Origin: Paracoccaceae bacterium
GTDB lineage: Bacteria > Pseudomonadota > Alphaproteobacteria > Rhodobacterales > Rhodobacteraceae
Direction: 5' to 3'
Assembly: GCA_013003075.1 (NCBI GenBank)
Contig: JABDLJ010000038.1
Location: forward strand, 1-52,858
Length of the DNA stretch: 52,858 nt
The position numbers were made by a program, and so were the translations under genes. Of the stretch, positions 28,277 to 35,880 are shown piece by piece. Numbering within the stretch: position 1 is the first letter of the stretch; every line of letters starts with the position of its first letter. Under the pieces are notes generated by a model, which made no database searches, was not told where the DNA came from, and was given only the letters and a program-made list of their open reading frames with translations.

Positions 28277-29009
28277 AGCCCCCCTTGCCCCGGCCGCCGA
28301 GCGCGCCGCCGAGCTGAGTGCGCGCTATCGCCACCACTCGGCGACGGACGTGCTGGCGCACGCGCTGAACGACCCGCAAGTCGGCCGCATCGCCATGGTC
28401 TCGTCCTTCGGGGCGCAATCTGTCGCGCTCTTGCACATGATGTCGGTGATCGATCGCTCGATCCCGGTGATCTTTCTGCAAACGCAAATGCTCTTTGCCG
28501 AAACGCTTGGCTACCAGACCCAGGTCAGCAAGGCCCTCGGCCTATCCGACGTGCGGGTGATCGAGCCCGACCGGACCGAGCTTTTCCTGCGCGATCCAGA
28601 TGGCGATCTGCATATCGGCAACCCCGACGCCTGCTGCGCCCTGCGCAAGGTCGAGCCGCTGGAGGATGCGCTTCATCCCTTCGATGCCTGGATCACCGGC
28701 CGCAAACGGTTTCACGGCGGCCAGCGCGTCGATCTGGAGTTTTTCGAGGCCGATGGCGAGGGCCGCATCAAAGTGAACCCGCTGGCTCACTGGACCCGCG
28801 ACGACGTCGCAGACTACATGATCAACAACCGCCTGCCCAAGCATCCGCTTGTCGCGCAGGGATACCCCTCGCTTGGCTGCGCGCCCTGCACCACCAAGGT
28901 CGAGACCGGCGAGGATGAGCGATCGGGCCGCTGGCGCGGCCAGCAAAAGCGCGAATGCGGCATCCATTTTGCGGGCGGCAGGCCCGTGCGCAGGCCCAAC
29001 GCGGCATAG
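28266..29009 (+). CDS. cysH: assimilatory adenylyl-sulfate (APS) reductase
   Basis: A 247-residue CysH-family protein reducing activated sulfate to sulfite with thioredoxin. The [4Fe-4S] ligands of the APS-reductase type are present, Cys123-Cys124 (DACCALRK) and Cys205/Cys208 (GCAPC), besides the catalytic Cys231 in ECGIHF. Cluster-free PAPS reductases lack the two pairs, so APS is the expected substrate. The N-terminal SSFGAQSVALLHM is the phosphate-binding loop. It overlaps the reductase gene by 11 bases. Confidence 0.95.
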   Translation: MPLEAPLAPAAERAAELSARYRHHSATDVLAHALNDPQVGRIAMVSSFGAQSVALLHMMSVIDRSIPVIFLQTQMLFAETLGYQTQVSKALGLSDVRVIEPDRTELFLRDPDGDLHIGNPDACCALRKVEPLEDALHPFDAWITGRKRFHGGQRVDLEFFEADGEGRIKVNPLAHWTRDDVADYMINNRLPKHPLVAQGYPSLGCAPCTTKVETGEDERSGRWRGQQKRECGIHFAGGRPVRRPNAA

Positions 29010-29046
29010 ACCCTCGCTTCCACCACTCACTCAAGGACCCTATGCC

Positions 29047-29475
29047 ATGAATGCGCGCTCCGTACTGGTTACCGATACTGGCTTTCGAGAGGATGACTGG
29101 GCCCACGATCTGACGCCGCTGAAGGAACTTGCGGCCAATGACGGCTCACCGGCCCTTGGCGTCGTTCTTGAACCGGACGCAGATCCGGCGGCGTTGCGCC
29201 GGCGGCTCGATGCGATCGACCTGATCGTTGTGAAGTTCCCCAGCTTTTCCGACGGCCGAGGCTTCACGATCGCGCAGCGGCTGCGGCTTATGGGTTATCC
29301 CGGGCGGCTGCGCGCGCGTGGCCACCTGATCGCCGACCAGTATGCAATGGCGCGGCGCTCTGGATTTGACGAGGTGGAAATCTCGGCCGATCTGGCGGCG
29401 CGGCAACCCCAACAGCAGTGGCGCGCTCGCGCCAACTGGCAAGCGCATAGCTATCAAAACCGCCTGCGGGGCTGA
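29047..29475 (+). CDS. DUF934 protein of the sulfate-assimilation operon
   Basis: A 142-residue DUF934 protein, recognised from the segment FPSFSDGRGFTIAQRLR (about 60-77) and the C-terminal ARANWQAHSYQNRLRG. The family follows cysH in many proteobacteria and is presumed to act with sulfite reductase; it has no known catalytic motif. The start at 29047 is 37 bases after cysH. Confidence 0.88.
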   Translation: MNARSVLVTDTGFREDDWAHDLTPLKELAANDGSPALGVVLEPDADPAALRRRLDAIDLIVVKFPSFSDGRGFTIAQRLRLMGYPGRLRARGHLIADQYAMARRSGFDEVEISADLAARQPQQQWRARANWQAHSYQNRLRG

Positions 29476-29542
29476 CCCCCCTTTTCCTGACCCGGATCAA
29501 CGCGTAATACGAGGCGCGGCGTCACCGATGCCGCGAAAGGAC

Positions 29543-30391
29543 ATGACAGAGCAAAACCCAGTGAACCAAGTCGCCGCCAAGCCCGTCCCCACCCTGCCTG
29601 ACGCGCAGACCGTAACCGCCGTCCGCCACTATACCGACCGGCTCTTTTCGTTCCGGGTGACCCGCCCGGCCTCCTTGCGCTTTCGCTCGGGCGAGTTCGT
29701 GATGATCGGCTTGATGGGCGATCCCGATCCCAAGACAGGCAAGCAAAAACCGCTTCTGCGCGCCTATTCGATTGCCTCACCGGCATGGGATGACGAGCTG
29801 GAGTTCTACTCGATCAAGGTACAGGACGGCCCGCTGACTTCGAAGTTGCAGCACATCCAGCCCGGCGATCAGATCATTTTGCGCCCCAAACCGGTCGGCA
29901 CGCTGGTTCACGACGCGCTTCTGCCCGGCAAGCGGCTTTGGTTTTTCGCCACCGGCACCGGCATTGCGCCCTTTGCCTCGCTCTTGCGCGAGCCTGAGAC
30001 CTACGAGCGCTTCGACGAGGTGATCATCACTCATACGACGCGCGACGTGGCCGAACTGACTTACGGGCGCGAGCTGATCGAAAGCATCCGCAGCGACGAG
30101 CTGCTGGCCGAACTTATCGGCGAAGAAAACCTCGCCAAGCTGCGCTATTATCCCACCACCACGCGCGAACAGAGCCCCAAGATGGGCCGGATCACGACGC
30201 TGCTGGAGGACGGCACGCTGTTTGAGGATCTTGGCATCGACGGCATCGCACCCGACATCGACCGCGCGATGGTCTGCGGATCGATCGGGCTGAACACCGA
30301 TCTCAAACGCATTCTCGAAAGCTTCGGGCTCCAGGAAGGTGCCAACAGCGATCCCAAGCATTACGTGGTGGAAAAAGCCTTCGTGGGCTGA
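29543..30391 (+). CDS. fpr: ferredoxin/flavodoxin-NADP+ reductase
   Basis: A 282-residue bacterial-type FPR: FAD-binding RAYSIASPAWDDELEFYSIKV, then the NADP domain FATGTGIAPFASLLREPETYERF and MVCGSIGLN, ending VVEKAFVG as in the Rhodobacter capsulatus enzyme, which lacks the terminal aromatic of plant types. An earlier in-frame ATG exists at 29528; I prefer 29543 because the family starts MTEQ, though spacing to AAAGG is tight. As last gene of the cys unit it likely supplies electrons to the sulfite reductase. A terminator follows. Confidence 0.93.
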   Translation: MTEQNPVNQVAAKPVPTLPDAQTVTAVRHYTDRLFSFRVTRPASLRFRSGEFVMIGLMGDPDPKTGKQKPLLRAYSIASPAWDDELEFYSIKVQDGPLTSKLQHIQPGDQIILRPKPVGTLVHDALLPGKRLWFFATGTGIAPFASLLREPETYERFDEVIITHTTRDVAELTYGRELIESIRSDELLAELIGEENLAKLRYYPTTTREQSPKMGRITTLLEDGTLFEDLGIDGIAPDIDRAMVCGSIGLNTDLKRILESFGLQEGANSDPKHYVVEKAFVG

Positions 30392-30413
30392 AGCTTCATC
30401 GCCTCGGGAAGAC

Positions 30414-30447
30414 GCCCGCCGCGACACCGGTCGCGACGGGCTTTTCT
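30414..30447. terminator. terminator after fpr
   Basis: GCCCG (30414-30418) pairs with CGGGC (30437-30441), with an inner GCGAC/GTCGC stem, then TTTTCTTCT. It ends just before the stop codon of the convergent repeat-protein gene. Confidence 0.8.
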
Positions 30448-30448
30448 T

Positions 30449-31201
30449 CTAGTTTCCAAGCGCCGTTCGGACTTGTTCAAGCACCGAATTCAGGGCATCG
30501 GGGCTGTCCTTGGCAGCATCGAGCGCGGTTTGCAGCGCTGATTTCTGCAGCGCACCGATATCCGCCTCGTCGATCATCGTCTTGACCCGGTCCAGATCGA
30601 AGCCATCGACCGTCAGCGCATCTCCGGTGCCCTCTACCGCCTCGGTTGCGGTCTCCTCGGTTGCCGAGACGGCTTCTTCAGCGGTCTCTTCGGCTTCGCC
30701 GGCCACGTCTTCGGCCGCCTCCATCGCGCCCTCTGCAGCGTCCCCGGTGGCCTCGGCAGCGCCCTCTATGGCGTCTTCAGCCTCGCCCGCCACATCCTCA
30801 GCGGCATCCATCGCGCCTTCGGCGGCATCGCCGGTTGCATCCATCGCCCCCTCCAGCGCCTCTTCGGCCTCGCCGGCGATATCCTCGGCAGCCTCCATCG
30901 CGTCCTCGGCGGCCTCGCCTGCCGCTTCGGTCGCGCTTTCAACAGCCTCCGAGGCACCTTCCGCGGCATCCTCGACCATGTCGGCCGCGCCTTCAGCGGC
31001 CTCACCGACGGCCTCTTCAACGTCAGCCGCGGCATCCTGCACCGCGCTTGCCGCATCCTCGGCGGCATCCTCGACAGCCTCCGCGCCGCTCTCGGTGGCC
31101 GCGTCCATTGCGTCTTCGGCCTCGTCCTGGCCGCCGATCAAAAAATATCCCGCCACCAGAACGGCGGCGGCCAGAATGATCGCGATAATCCCTTTGTTCA
31201 T
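30449..31201 (-). CDS. membrane-anchored Ala/Glu-rich helical repeat protein
   Basis: A 250-residue protein: N-terminal membrane anchor (about residues 4-22, IIAIILAAAVLVAGYFLIGG), then about 170 residues of almost pure Ala, Glu, Asp and Gly with periodic Val/Met, strongly amphipathic-helical, including three successive 29-residue units at 104-132, 133-161 and 162-190 (AAEDVAGEAED...). A non-repetitive C-terminal domain (about 196-250, VDGFDLDRVKTMIDEADIGA) follows. The pattern resembles LEA-like or YtxH-like helical proteins. It probably sits in the periplasm or at the inner membrane. The function is unknown. GGAGCC precedes ATG 31201. Confidence 0.78.
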   Translation of the reverse strand: MNKGIIAIILAAAVLVAGYFLIGGQDEAEDAMDAATESGAEAVEDAAEDAASAVQDAAADVEEAVGEAAEGAADMVEDAAEGASEAVESATEAAGEAAEDAMEAAEDIAGEAEEALEGAMDATGDAAEGAMDAAEDVAGEAEDAIEGAAEATGDAAEGAMEAAEDVAGEAEETAEEAVSATEETATEAVEGTGDALTVDGFDLDRVKTMIDEADIGALQKSALQTALDAAKDSPDALNSVLEQVRTALGN

Positions 31202-31327
31202 CTCACAGGCTCCATTGATTCCCAGATTGCTCCTGCCTATAGGCCTCTGTGAAGCCAAGCGCCACGCCCCTTTCGCCTTGTCCGCCCGACTGGCGAAACT
31301 TGGCTGACAGATCAACGGCTTTACCGC

Positions 31328-31356
31328 TTGATTAGCCTGCCGCCTGCGCCTATTTT
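31328..31356 (+). promoter_or_regulatory. candidate promoter of infC
   Basis: TTGATT (31328-31333), 17-base spacer, TATTTT (31351-31356). A transcript from here would have a leader of about 33 bases before the AUC start. Confidence 0.45.
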
Positions 31357-31395
31357 GCTGTCGGTACCAAAGGCACAACATAAAGGAAAATCGCC

Positions 31396-31938
31396 ATCGC
31401 TCGCAGACCACACAACGCACCCCCGGTGCGTGACACCGGCCCCCGGTTCAACGATCGCATTCGGGCCCCGGAGATTCGCCTGATTGGCGCTGACGGCGAA
31501 AATGTCGGCGTCGTCACACCCGAAAAAGGGATGGAGCTTGCAGACGAGGCCGGGCTCGACCTGGTCGAGATATCTCCCAATGCCAAGCCGCCCGTCTGCA
31601 AGATCATGGATTTCGGCAAGTTCAAGTACGAAACCCAGAAAAAAGAAGCCGAAGCGCGCAAGAAGCAGAAGATCATCGAGGTGAAAGAGGTCAAATTCAG
31701 GCCCAACACCGACACGCATGATTACGATGTCAAGATGCGCAACGTGGTGAAATTCCTGGAGAACGGCGACAAGGTCAAGGTCACGCTCCGCTTCCGCGGA
31801 CGCGAGATGGCGCACCAGAATCTCGGCCGCGAACTGCTCGAGCGTGTGGCCGCCGATGTCGAAGAGATCGGCAAGGTCGAAAACATGCCCAAGATGGAAG
31901 GCCGCCAGATGGTCATGATGATCGGGCCTGCGAAATAA
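31396..31938 (+). CDS. infC: translation initiation factor IF-3, probable AUC start
   Basis: A 180-residue IF-3 that binds the 30S subunit, prevents 50S joining and checks the start codon. The familiar region [16 protein letters not shown], the linker [11 protein letters not shown] and the C-terminal [18 protein letters not shown] are clear. The first canonical start in frame is GTG 31426, but the frame continues upstream through the conserved alphaproteobacterial N-terminus ARRPHNAPP to an ATC at 31396, six bases after AAAGGAAA. A non-AUG start is known to let IF-3 repress its own mRNA (AUU in E. coli), so AUC here is probably functional. Confidence 0.93.
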   Translation: MARRPHNAPPVRDTGPRFNDRIRAPEIRLIGADGENVGVVTPEKGMELADEAGLDLVEISPNAKPPVCKIMDFGKFKYETQKKEAEARKKQKIIEVKEVKFRPNTDTHDYDVKMRNVVKFLENGDKVKVTLRFRGREMAHQNLGRELLERVAADVEEIGKVENMPKMEGRQMVMMIGPAK

Positions 31939-31994
31939 GACGTCCAGGCTTGGCGCGCGCTTGCGCGGCCTGGCCAGGGCGACATCAAAAAACG

Positions 31995-32025
31995 GGCGGG
32001 CGCCATCCGGAACCCGCCTTTTTTT
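31995..32025 (+). terminator. terminator after infC
   Basis: GGCGGG (31995-32000) pairs with CCCGCC (32013-32018), followed by seven Ts. Confidence 0.8.
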
Positions 32026-32336
32026 CCGCGCCGCAGGTCCGCGCCGGCAAGACGCTTTCTGCACAGGTCAGCGTTCGGAACATTCAGCCACACCCACCCT
32101 CCAAGTGTTTCAAATATCGCCGCCGGAGGCTCCCGCAGCCACGTCCCGTGCCGCCAGGCGCAGAAAAAGGTGACACGTTTGCGGCCATTTCTTCCAGAAC
32201 CCGGCCAATTCGCGCGCCAATTACACTCAGGACAGGACGTTGACCCAAAGCCGGAAACAATCGGAGAAGTCACGCATTGCGCGCCCGGCCTCGCTGGCTT
32301 TAGACTGACAGGTGTACTTGGTGGGGAAGTGTAGTG
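32026..32336. other. gene-free region after the infC terminator
   Basis: About 310 bases without a credible gene. It contains copy 2 of the dispersed repeat (32110-32132) and leads into the 328-residue unknown gene, whose ribosome site GGGGAAG is at the end. Confidence 0.5.
32110..32132 (+). repeat. dispersed palindromic repeat, copy 2
   Basis: TCAAATATCGCCGCCGGAGG with the following CTCC. It shares the CAAATA...GCCGGAGGC core with copies at 3959-3980, 34891-34920 and 37390-37416. Confidence 0.6.
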
Positions 32337-33323
32337 ATGTCAGAGGTTATCTCTCTGTCAGATCAACTGACGGATGAAGAATGGCTTGCTGAAATTGACG
32401 AGCTGGGTGAGGCGCGCGGATATTTCCAATCCGTCGGCCCCGATCACTCTGCGCTATTTCTCGACGAAAGCTTCGATGTGCTGCTCGTCAGCTTCGACAC
32501 CATCGCCTCGGCCCGCGCCGGAAGCGCCTCGGGCATCCCCCACGCCATGCTGCAGGCGGAAATCCGCGGCTGGTCGCATCTTTCGATCCTCGCCAAGTCC
32601 AATTCCTGGTTCCGCGATCGGGCCGTCTACGGCTATTTCGACCGGCTGGTCGATGATGGGTTCTTCGAGGACTTCGACCACGTGATCTTCTACGGCGCAG
32701 GCCTGGCCGGCTACGCCGCTGCGGCGTTTTCCGTAGCCGCACCCGGCGCGACGGTCATCGCGATTGCGCCGCAGGCCACGCTTGATCCAGAAGTCGCAGG
32801 ATGGGACGACCGTTTCATTCACATGCGCCGCACCAGTTTCACCGATCGCTATGGCTATGCGCCCGACATGGTCGAGGCGGCGGACAAGGTCTTCGTACTC
32901 TACGATCCCATAGTCGATCTCGATGCCATGCATGCCAGCCTGTTCCAGGGGCCGATGGTGCACCGGATCCGGCTGCGCCATACCGGACCCCGCACGGGTG
33001 GCACGGTACAGGCGCTCAACATCCTCGGCCCGCTGTTTGAAAAGGCCGCCGCCGGCACACTCCGTCCGCTTGATTTTTACAAGGCCTTCAAGCGACGCCA
33101 CCGCTACATGCCCTATCTGCGAAACCTACTCGGCCAGGTTCACATCGAAGAGCGGCACTACCTGACCGCCCTGCTCTGCCGTGCGGTCCTGTCGCTCAAG
33201 AACTCGCAGCGCTTCCGCCATCATTTTGAGCTCGCCGAGCATCGGCTGATCGAGCAAGGTGGCCGGCTGCCGCCCACTCTTTCACAGCGGCGCGCCGCGC
33301 AAAGCAACGCACGCAACTCCTGA
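32337..33323 (+). CDS. conserved protein of unknown function
   Basis: A 328-residue cytoplasmic-looking protein with no signal peptide. The centre (about residues 113-150) has VIFYGAGLAGYAAAAFSVAAPGATVIAIAPQA, a strand-turn-helix like the core of an alpha/beta-hydrolase fold but with Gly where a serine nucleophile would be (GAGLAGY). The C-terminal third is helical and rich in Arg and His. I can place it in no named family. The ATG at 32337 is preceded by an in-frame GTG at 32334; GGGGAAG serves either. It stands alone, with the convergent membrane gene ending 82 bases later. Confidence 0.72.
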   Translation: MSEVISLSDQLTDEEWLAEIDELGEARGYFQSVGPDHSALFLDESFDVLLVSFDTIASARAGSASGIPHAMLQAEIRGWSHLSILAKSNSWFRDRAVYGYFDRLVDDGFFEDFDHVIFYGAGLAGYAAAAFSVAAPGATVIAIAPQATLDPEVAGWDDRFIHMRRTSFTDRYGYAPDMVEAADKVFVLYDPIVDLDAMHASLFQGPMVHRIRLRHTGPRTGGTVQALNILGPLFEKAAAGTLRPLDFYKAFKRRHRYMPYLRNLLGQVHIEERHYLTALLCRAVLSLKNSQRFRHHFELAEHRLIEQGGRLPPTLSQRRAAQSNARNS

Positions 33324-33404
33324 CCGAAGCCTGCGCACCCACGATGCGCCCGCGCAAACCGACATCAGCCGAACATCCTGAAAGCTTGTGCAAGGGCGCA
33401 CGCC

Positions 33405-33698
33405 CTAGGCGTCGTCCGAATAGTCGGGGATCTTCCGCTTCTGGACCCGGTCGATGAGCCGCGGCCCGAAGACGCCCAGTGCAGCGCCCAGCGCCAGCGC
33501 GAAGGCCGATCCATTGCCGAAAATCCAGGCAAGAACAGCCGCCGCCACGAGACAGGCCGCAAACGAGAACATCCGCAATTCGGTCGCCGTCAGAGGCGCC
33601 TCGGACAAAAGCATGCCCTCGATCGCCTTTTTTACATGCGGCTCTGCATAGGGCGCGCCCGCACCGGCAAGTATGCCCAAGATGAATGTTGCCAGCAT
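33405..33698 (-). CDS. small two-span membrane protein
   Basis: A 97-residue protein with a hydrophobic N-terminal segment (MLATFILGILAGAGAP), an amphipathic stretch (HVKKAIEGMLLSEAPLTATE), and two adjoining hydrophobic segments at about 43-62 and 64-80 before a basic tail (DRVQKRKIPD). AAGGAGCGGCC gives an excellent ribosome site. No family recognised. It diverges from pyrC with 142 bases between them. Confidence 0.75.
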   Translation of the reverse strand: MLATFILGILAGAGAPYAEPHVKKAIEGMLLSEAPLTATELRMFSFAACLVAAAVLAWIFGNGSAFALALGAALGVFGPRLIDRVQKRKIPDYSDDA

Positions 33699-33840
33699 GG
33701 CCGCTCCTTCGAAGTGTGGCGCGGCTCAGCCGCTCTCGCGGGCCGCAGTCTACCACGCTTGCCGCCTAGCGCAATCATCCGGGCCTTCGGCGGCCAGAAC
33801 AGGGCTGGAACGGGCCCCGACGATGCGCTAAGCGAGGCTC

Positions 33841-34881
33841 ATGCAACAGCGCCTGACACTTCGCCGCCCCGATGACTGGCACCTGCATTTGCGCGATGGC
33901 GAGATGATGAAGGCCGTTTTGCCCGAAACCGCCCGACATTTCGCGCGCGCCATCATAATGCCCAATCTTGTGCCGCCGGTGGTGACCGGCGCCGATGCCG
34001 CGGGCTACCGCGACCGGATCCTCTGGGCCAAGCCCAAGGGCTCGAAATTTCAGCCGCTGATGACGCTTTATCTCACCGAAACCACCGACGTGCGCGACCT
34101 GCGTGCGGCGGCCGAGATCGGACTGATCACCGCAGTCAAGCTCTACCCCGCTGGCGCAACGACCAATTCCGCCTCCGGTGTGCGCGACATCACGAAAGTC
34201 ATGCGGGTCCTGGAGAACATGGCCCAGATCGGCCTGCCACTCTGCGTGCACGGCGAGGTCACGGACCCCGAGGTCGACATCTTCGACCGCGAGGCGGTCT
34301 TCATCGAAACCGTGCTGGGCCCTTTGCGCCAAAAGCTGCCAGAGCTTCGCGTCGTGATGGAGCATATCACCACCAAGGACGGCATCGACTACGTCAAGGG
34401 CGGCGGCGACACCATCGCCGGCACGATCACCACCCACCACCTGGTGATCAACCGCAACCACATCCTGGCCGGCGGCATCCGGCCGCATTACTACTGCCTG
34501 CCGGTAGCCAAGCGCGAAACCCATCGTCTCGCCCTGCGCGCCGCGGCCACGTCGGGCGATCCATCGTTCTTTCTTGGCACCGACAGCGCGCCGCATCTCG
34601 ACAGTGCCAAGCTGCAGCCCTGCGGCTGCGCCGGATGCTTTACGGCCACCAACACGCTGTCGATCCTCGCCCATGTCTTCGAACAAGAAAGCGCGCTCGA
34701 ACGGCTTGAAGCTTTCACCTCGCTCAATGGCCCGGCCTTCTACCGCCTGCCGGTCAACGAGGACACCATCACGCTGACCAAGGGCACCGCCGTTCAGCAT
34801 CCGGCGCAGATCGACACCGCGGATGGGCCGGTCACTGTCTTCGATCCGGGGTTCGCGCTTTTGTGGCACGTCTCGGCGTGA
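33841..34881 (+). CDS. pyrC: dihydroorotase, class II (E. coli type)
   Basis: A 346-residue zinc amidohydrolase closing carbamoyl-aspartate to dihydroorotate in pyrimidine synthesis. The first metal ligands are His14 and His16 in [10 protein letters not shown], the bridging carbamylated lysine is Lys100 in [12 protein letters not shown], and later histidines occur in [14 protein letters not shown] and TTHHL, with the catalytic Asp in GTDSAPH. It precedes pyrE by 109 bases on the same strand; the intervening DNA carries a copy of the dispersed repeat. Confidence 0.96.
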   Translation: MQQRLTLRRPDDWHLHLRDGEMMKAVLPETARHFARAIIMPNLVPPVVTGADAAGYRDRILWAKPKGSKFQPLMTLYLTETTDVRDLRAAAEIGLITAVKLYPAGATTNSASGVRDITKVMRVLENMAQIGLPLCVHGEVTDPEVDIFDREAVFIETVLGPLRQKLPELRVVMEHITTKDGIDYVKGGGDTIAGTITTHHLVINRNHILAGGIRPHYYCLPVAKRETHRLALRAAATSGDPSFFLGTDSAPHLDSAKLQPCGCAGCFTATNTLSILAHVFEQESALERLEAFTSLNGPAFYRLPVNEDTITLTKGTAVQHPAQIDTADGPVTVFDPGFALLWHVSA

Positions 34882-34890
34882 TGGCGTCAC

Positions 34891-34920
34891 CTGGCCCCAA
34901 ATACCTCCGCCGGAGGCTCC
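34891..34920 (+). repeat. dispersed palindromic repeat, copy 3
   Basis: CTGGCCCCAAATACCTCCGC then CGGAGGCTCC, with the palindrome CCTCCG-CCGGAGG at its core. Ten bases after the pyrC stop codon, inside the pyrC-pyrE gap. It agrees with copy 4 over nearly all 30 bases. Confidence 0.7.
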
Positions 34921-34990
34921 TCGCCTTCTGGCAGGACCCGACCGTCGCCGCCCTCGCGCGCAGCCCAAATCGGCACAAGGACCGCCCCAC

Positions 34991-35671
34991 ATGATCCCTG
35001 CAAGCTATCCGCCCAAAGACGACATCGCCCGGATCAGCGCGGGCATGCTGCTGGAAATCGGCGCGGTGCATTTCAATGCCAAAGAGCCGTTCACTCTGGC
35101 TTCCGGGCTGCCCTCACCCACATATATCGACTGCCGAAAGCTGATCAGCTATCCGCGCATCCGCGCCACGCTGATGGATTTTCTCACCTGCACGGTGATG
35201 CGCGAGGCAGGGTTCGAAGCCTTCGACAATATCGCCGGCGGCGAGACGGCGGGCATCCCCTTCGCTGCACTCGTGGCCGAGCGCATGGCCCTTCCGATGA
35301 CCTACGTGCGCAAAAAGCCGAAGGGGTATGGCCGCAACGCACGCATCGAGGGCGAGATGACCGAGGGCCAGCGCGTGCTACTGGTCGAGGACCTGACAAC
35401 CGACGGCGGATCCAAGCTGTCTTTCGTCGATGCGATTCGCGACACCGGCGCGAATTGCGCGCATACCGCGGTGATCTTCTATTACGGCATCTTTCCTGAA
35501 ACCGTGGCGACGCTTGGCGATCACGGCGTGACGTTGCACCACCTGTGCACATGGTGGGACGTGCTGGAAGTGGCCAAGGAGAAAGAGATTTTCGACGCCG
35601 ACACCCTTTCGGAGGTCGAGGATTTCCTGCGCGACCCGCGCGCGTGGCAAGCCGCCCGGGCCGGCGGATAA
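34991..35671 (+). CDS. pyrE: orotate phosphoribosyltransferase
   Basis: A 226-residue type-I phosphoribosyltransferase making orotidine monophosphate. The PRPP-binding signature [18 protein letters not shown] (about 128-145) has the two acidic residues; [20 protein letters not shown] (about 34-53) is the orotate-binding part, and [11 protein letters not shown] is the flexible catalytic loop. ATG 34991 is preceded by AAGGACCGCCCCAC. Next to pyrC, it forms a small pyrimidine unit. Confidence 0.96.
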   Translation: MIPASYPPKDDIARISAGMLLEIGAVHFNAKEPFTLASGLPSPTYIDCRKLISYPRIRATLMDFLTCTVMREAGFEAFDNIAGGETAGIPFAALVAERMALPMTYVRKKPKGYGRNARIEGEMTEGQRVLLVEDLTTDGGSKLSFVDAIRDTGANCAHTAVIFYYGIFPETVATLGDHGVTLHHLCTWWDVLEVAKEKEIFDADTLSEVEDFLRDPRAWQAARAGG

Positions 35672-35782
35672 GCGCCGGGCGCGCCGCGGTCGGCAAATTG
35701 CCGCAGCTCCGCAGATGCGGCAAATTTGATCAAGATGTGGTGGCTTGGCGCTGGAGCTGAGGCCGATATTGAGGTATAGAAG

Positions 35783-35802
35783 TTACCCACACCCTATCCA
35801 CA
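35783..35802. promoter_or_regulatory. two DnaA-box-like motifs upstream of dnaB
   Basis: TTACCCACA (35783-35791) and CTATCCACA (35794-35802), each one base from the TTATCCACA consensus, in the same orientation and spaced 11 bases apart, about one helical turn. They end 78 bases before the dnaB start. Confidence 0.45.
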
Positions 35803-35880
35803 GAAACATACAAGTTGCGATAGGGAGCCTGCGCTTTGTATGACAGCGCACAACAACAAACCTGTGGGACAGGGCAGCAG

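Noticed and set aside
30646-31179. Possible CRISPR-like or tandem DNA array in the repeat-rich stretch
   Set aside because: The periodicity is that of imperfect coding repeats (about 87 bases, in frame), with no identical direct repeats and unique spacers.
30510-31307. Ser/Ala-rich plus-strand open frame opposite the repeat protein
   Set aside because: It is the mirror of the Ala/Glu repeat on the other strand (pure Ala-Ser-Pro), with no ribosome site; the minus strand has anchor and C-terminal domain.
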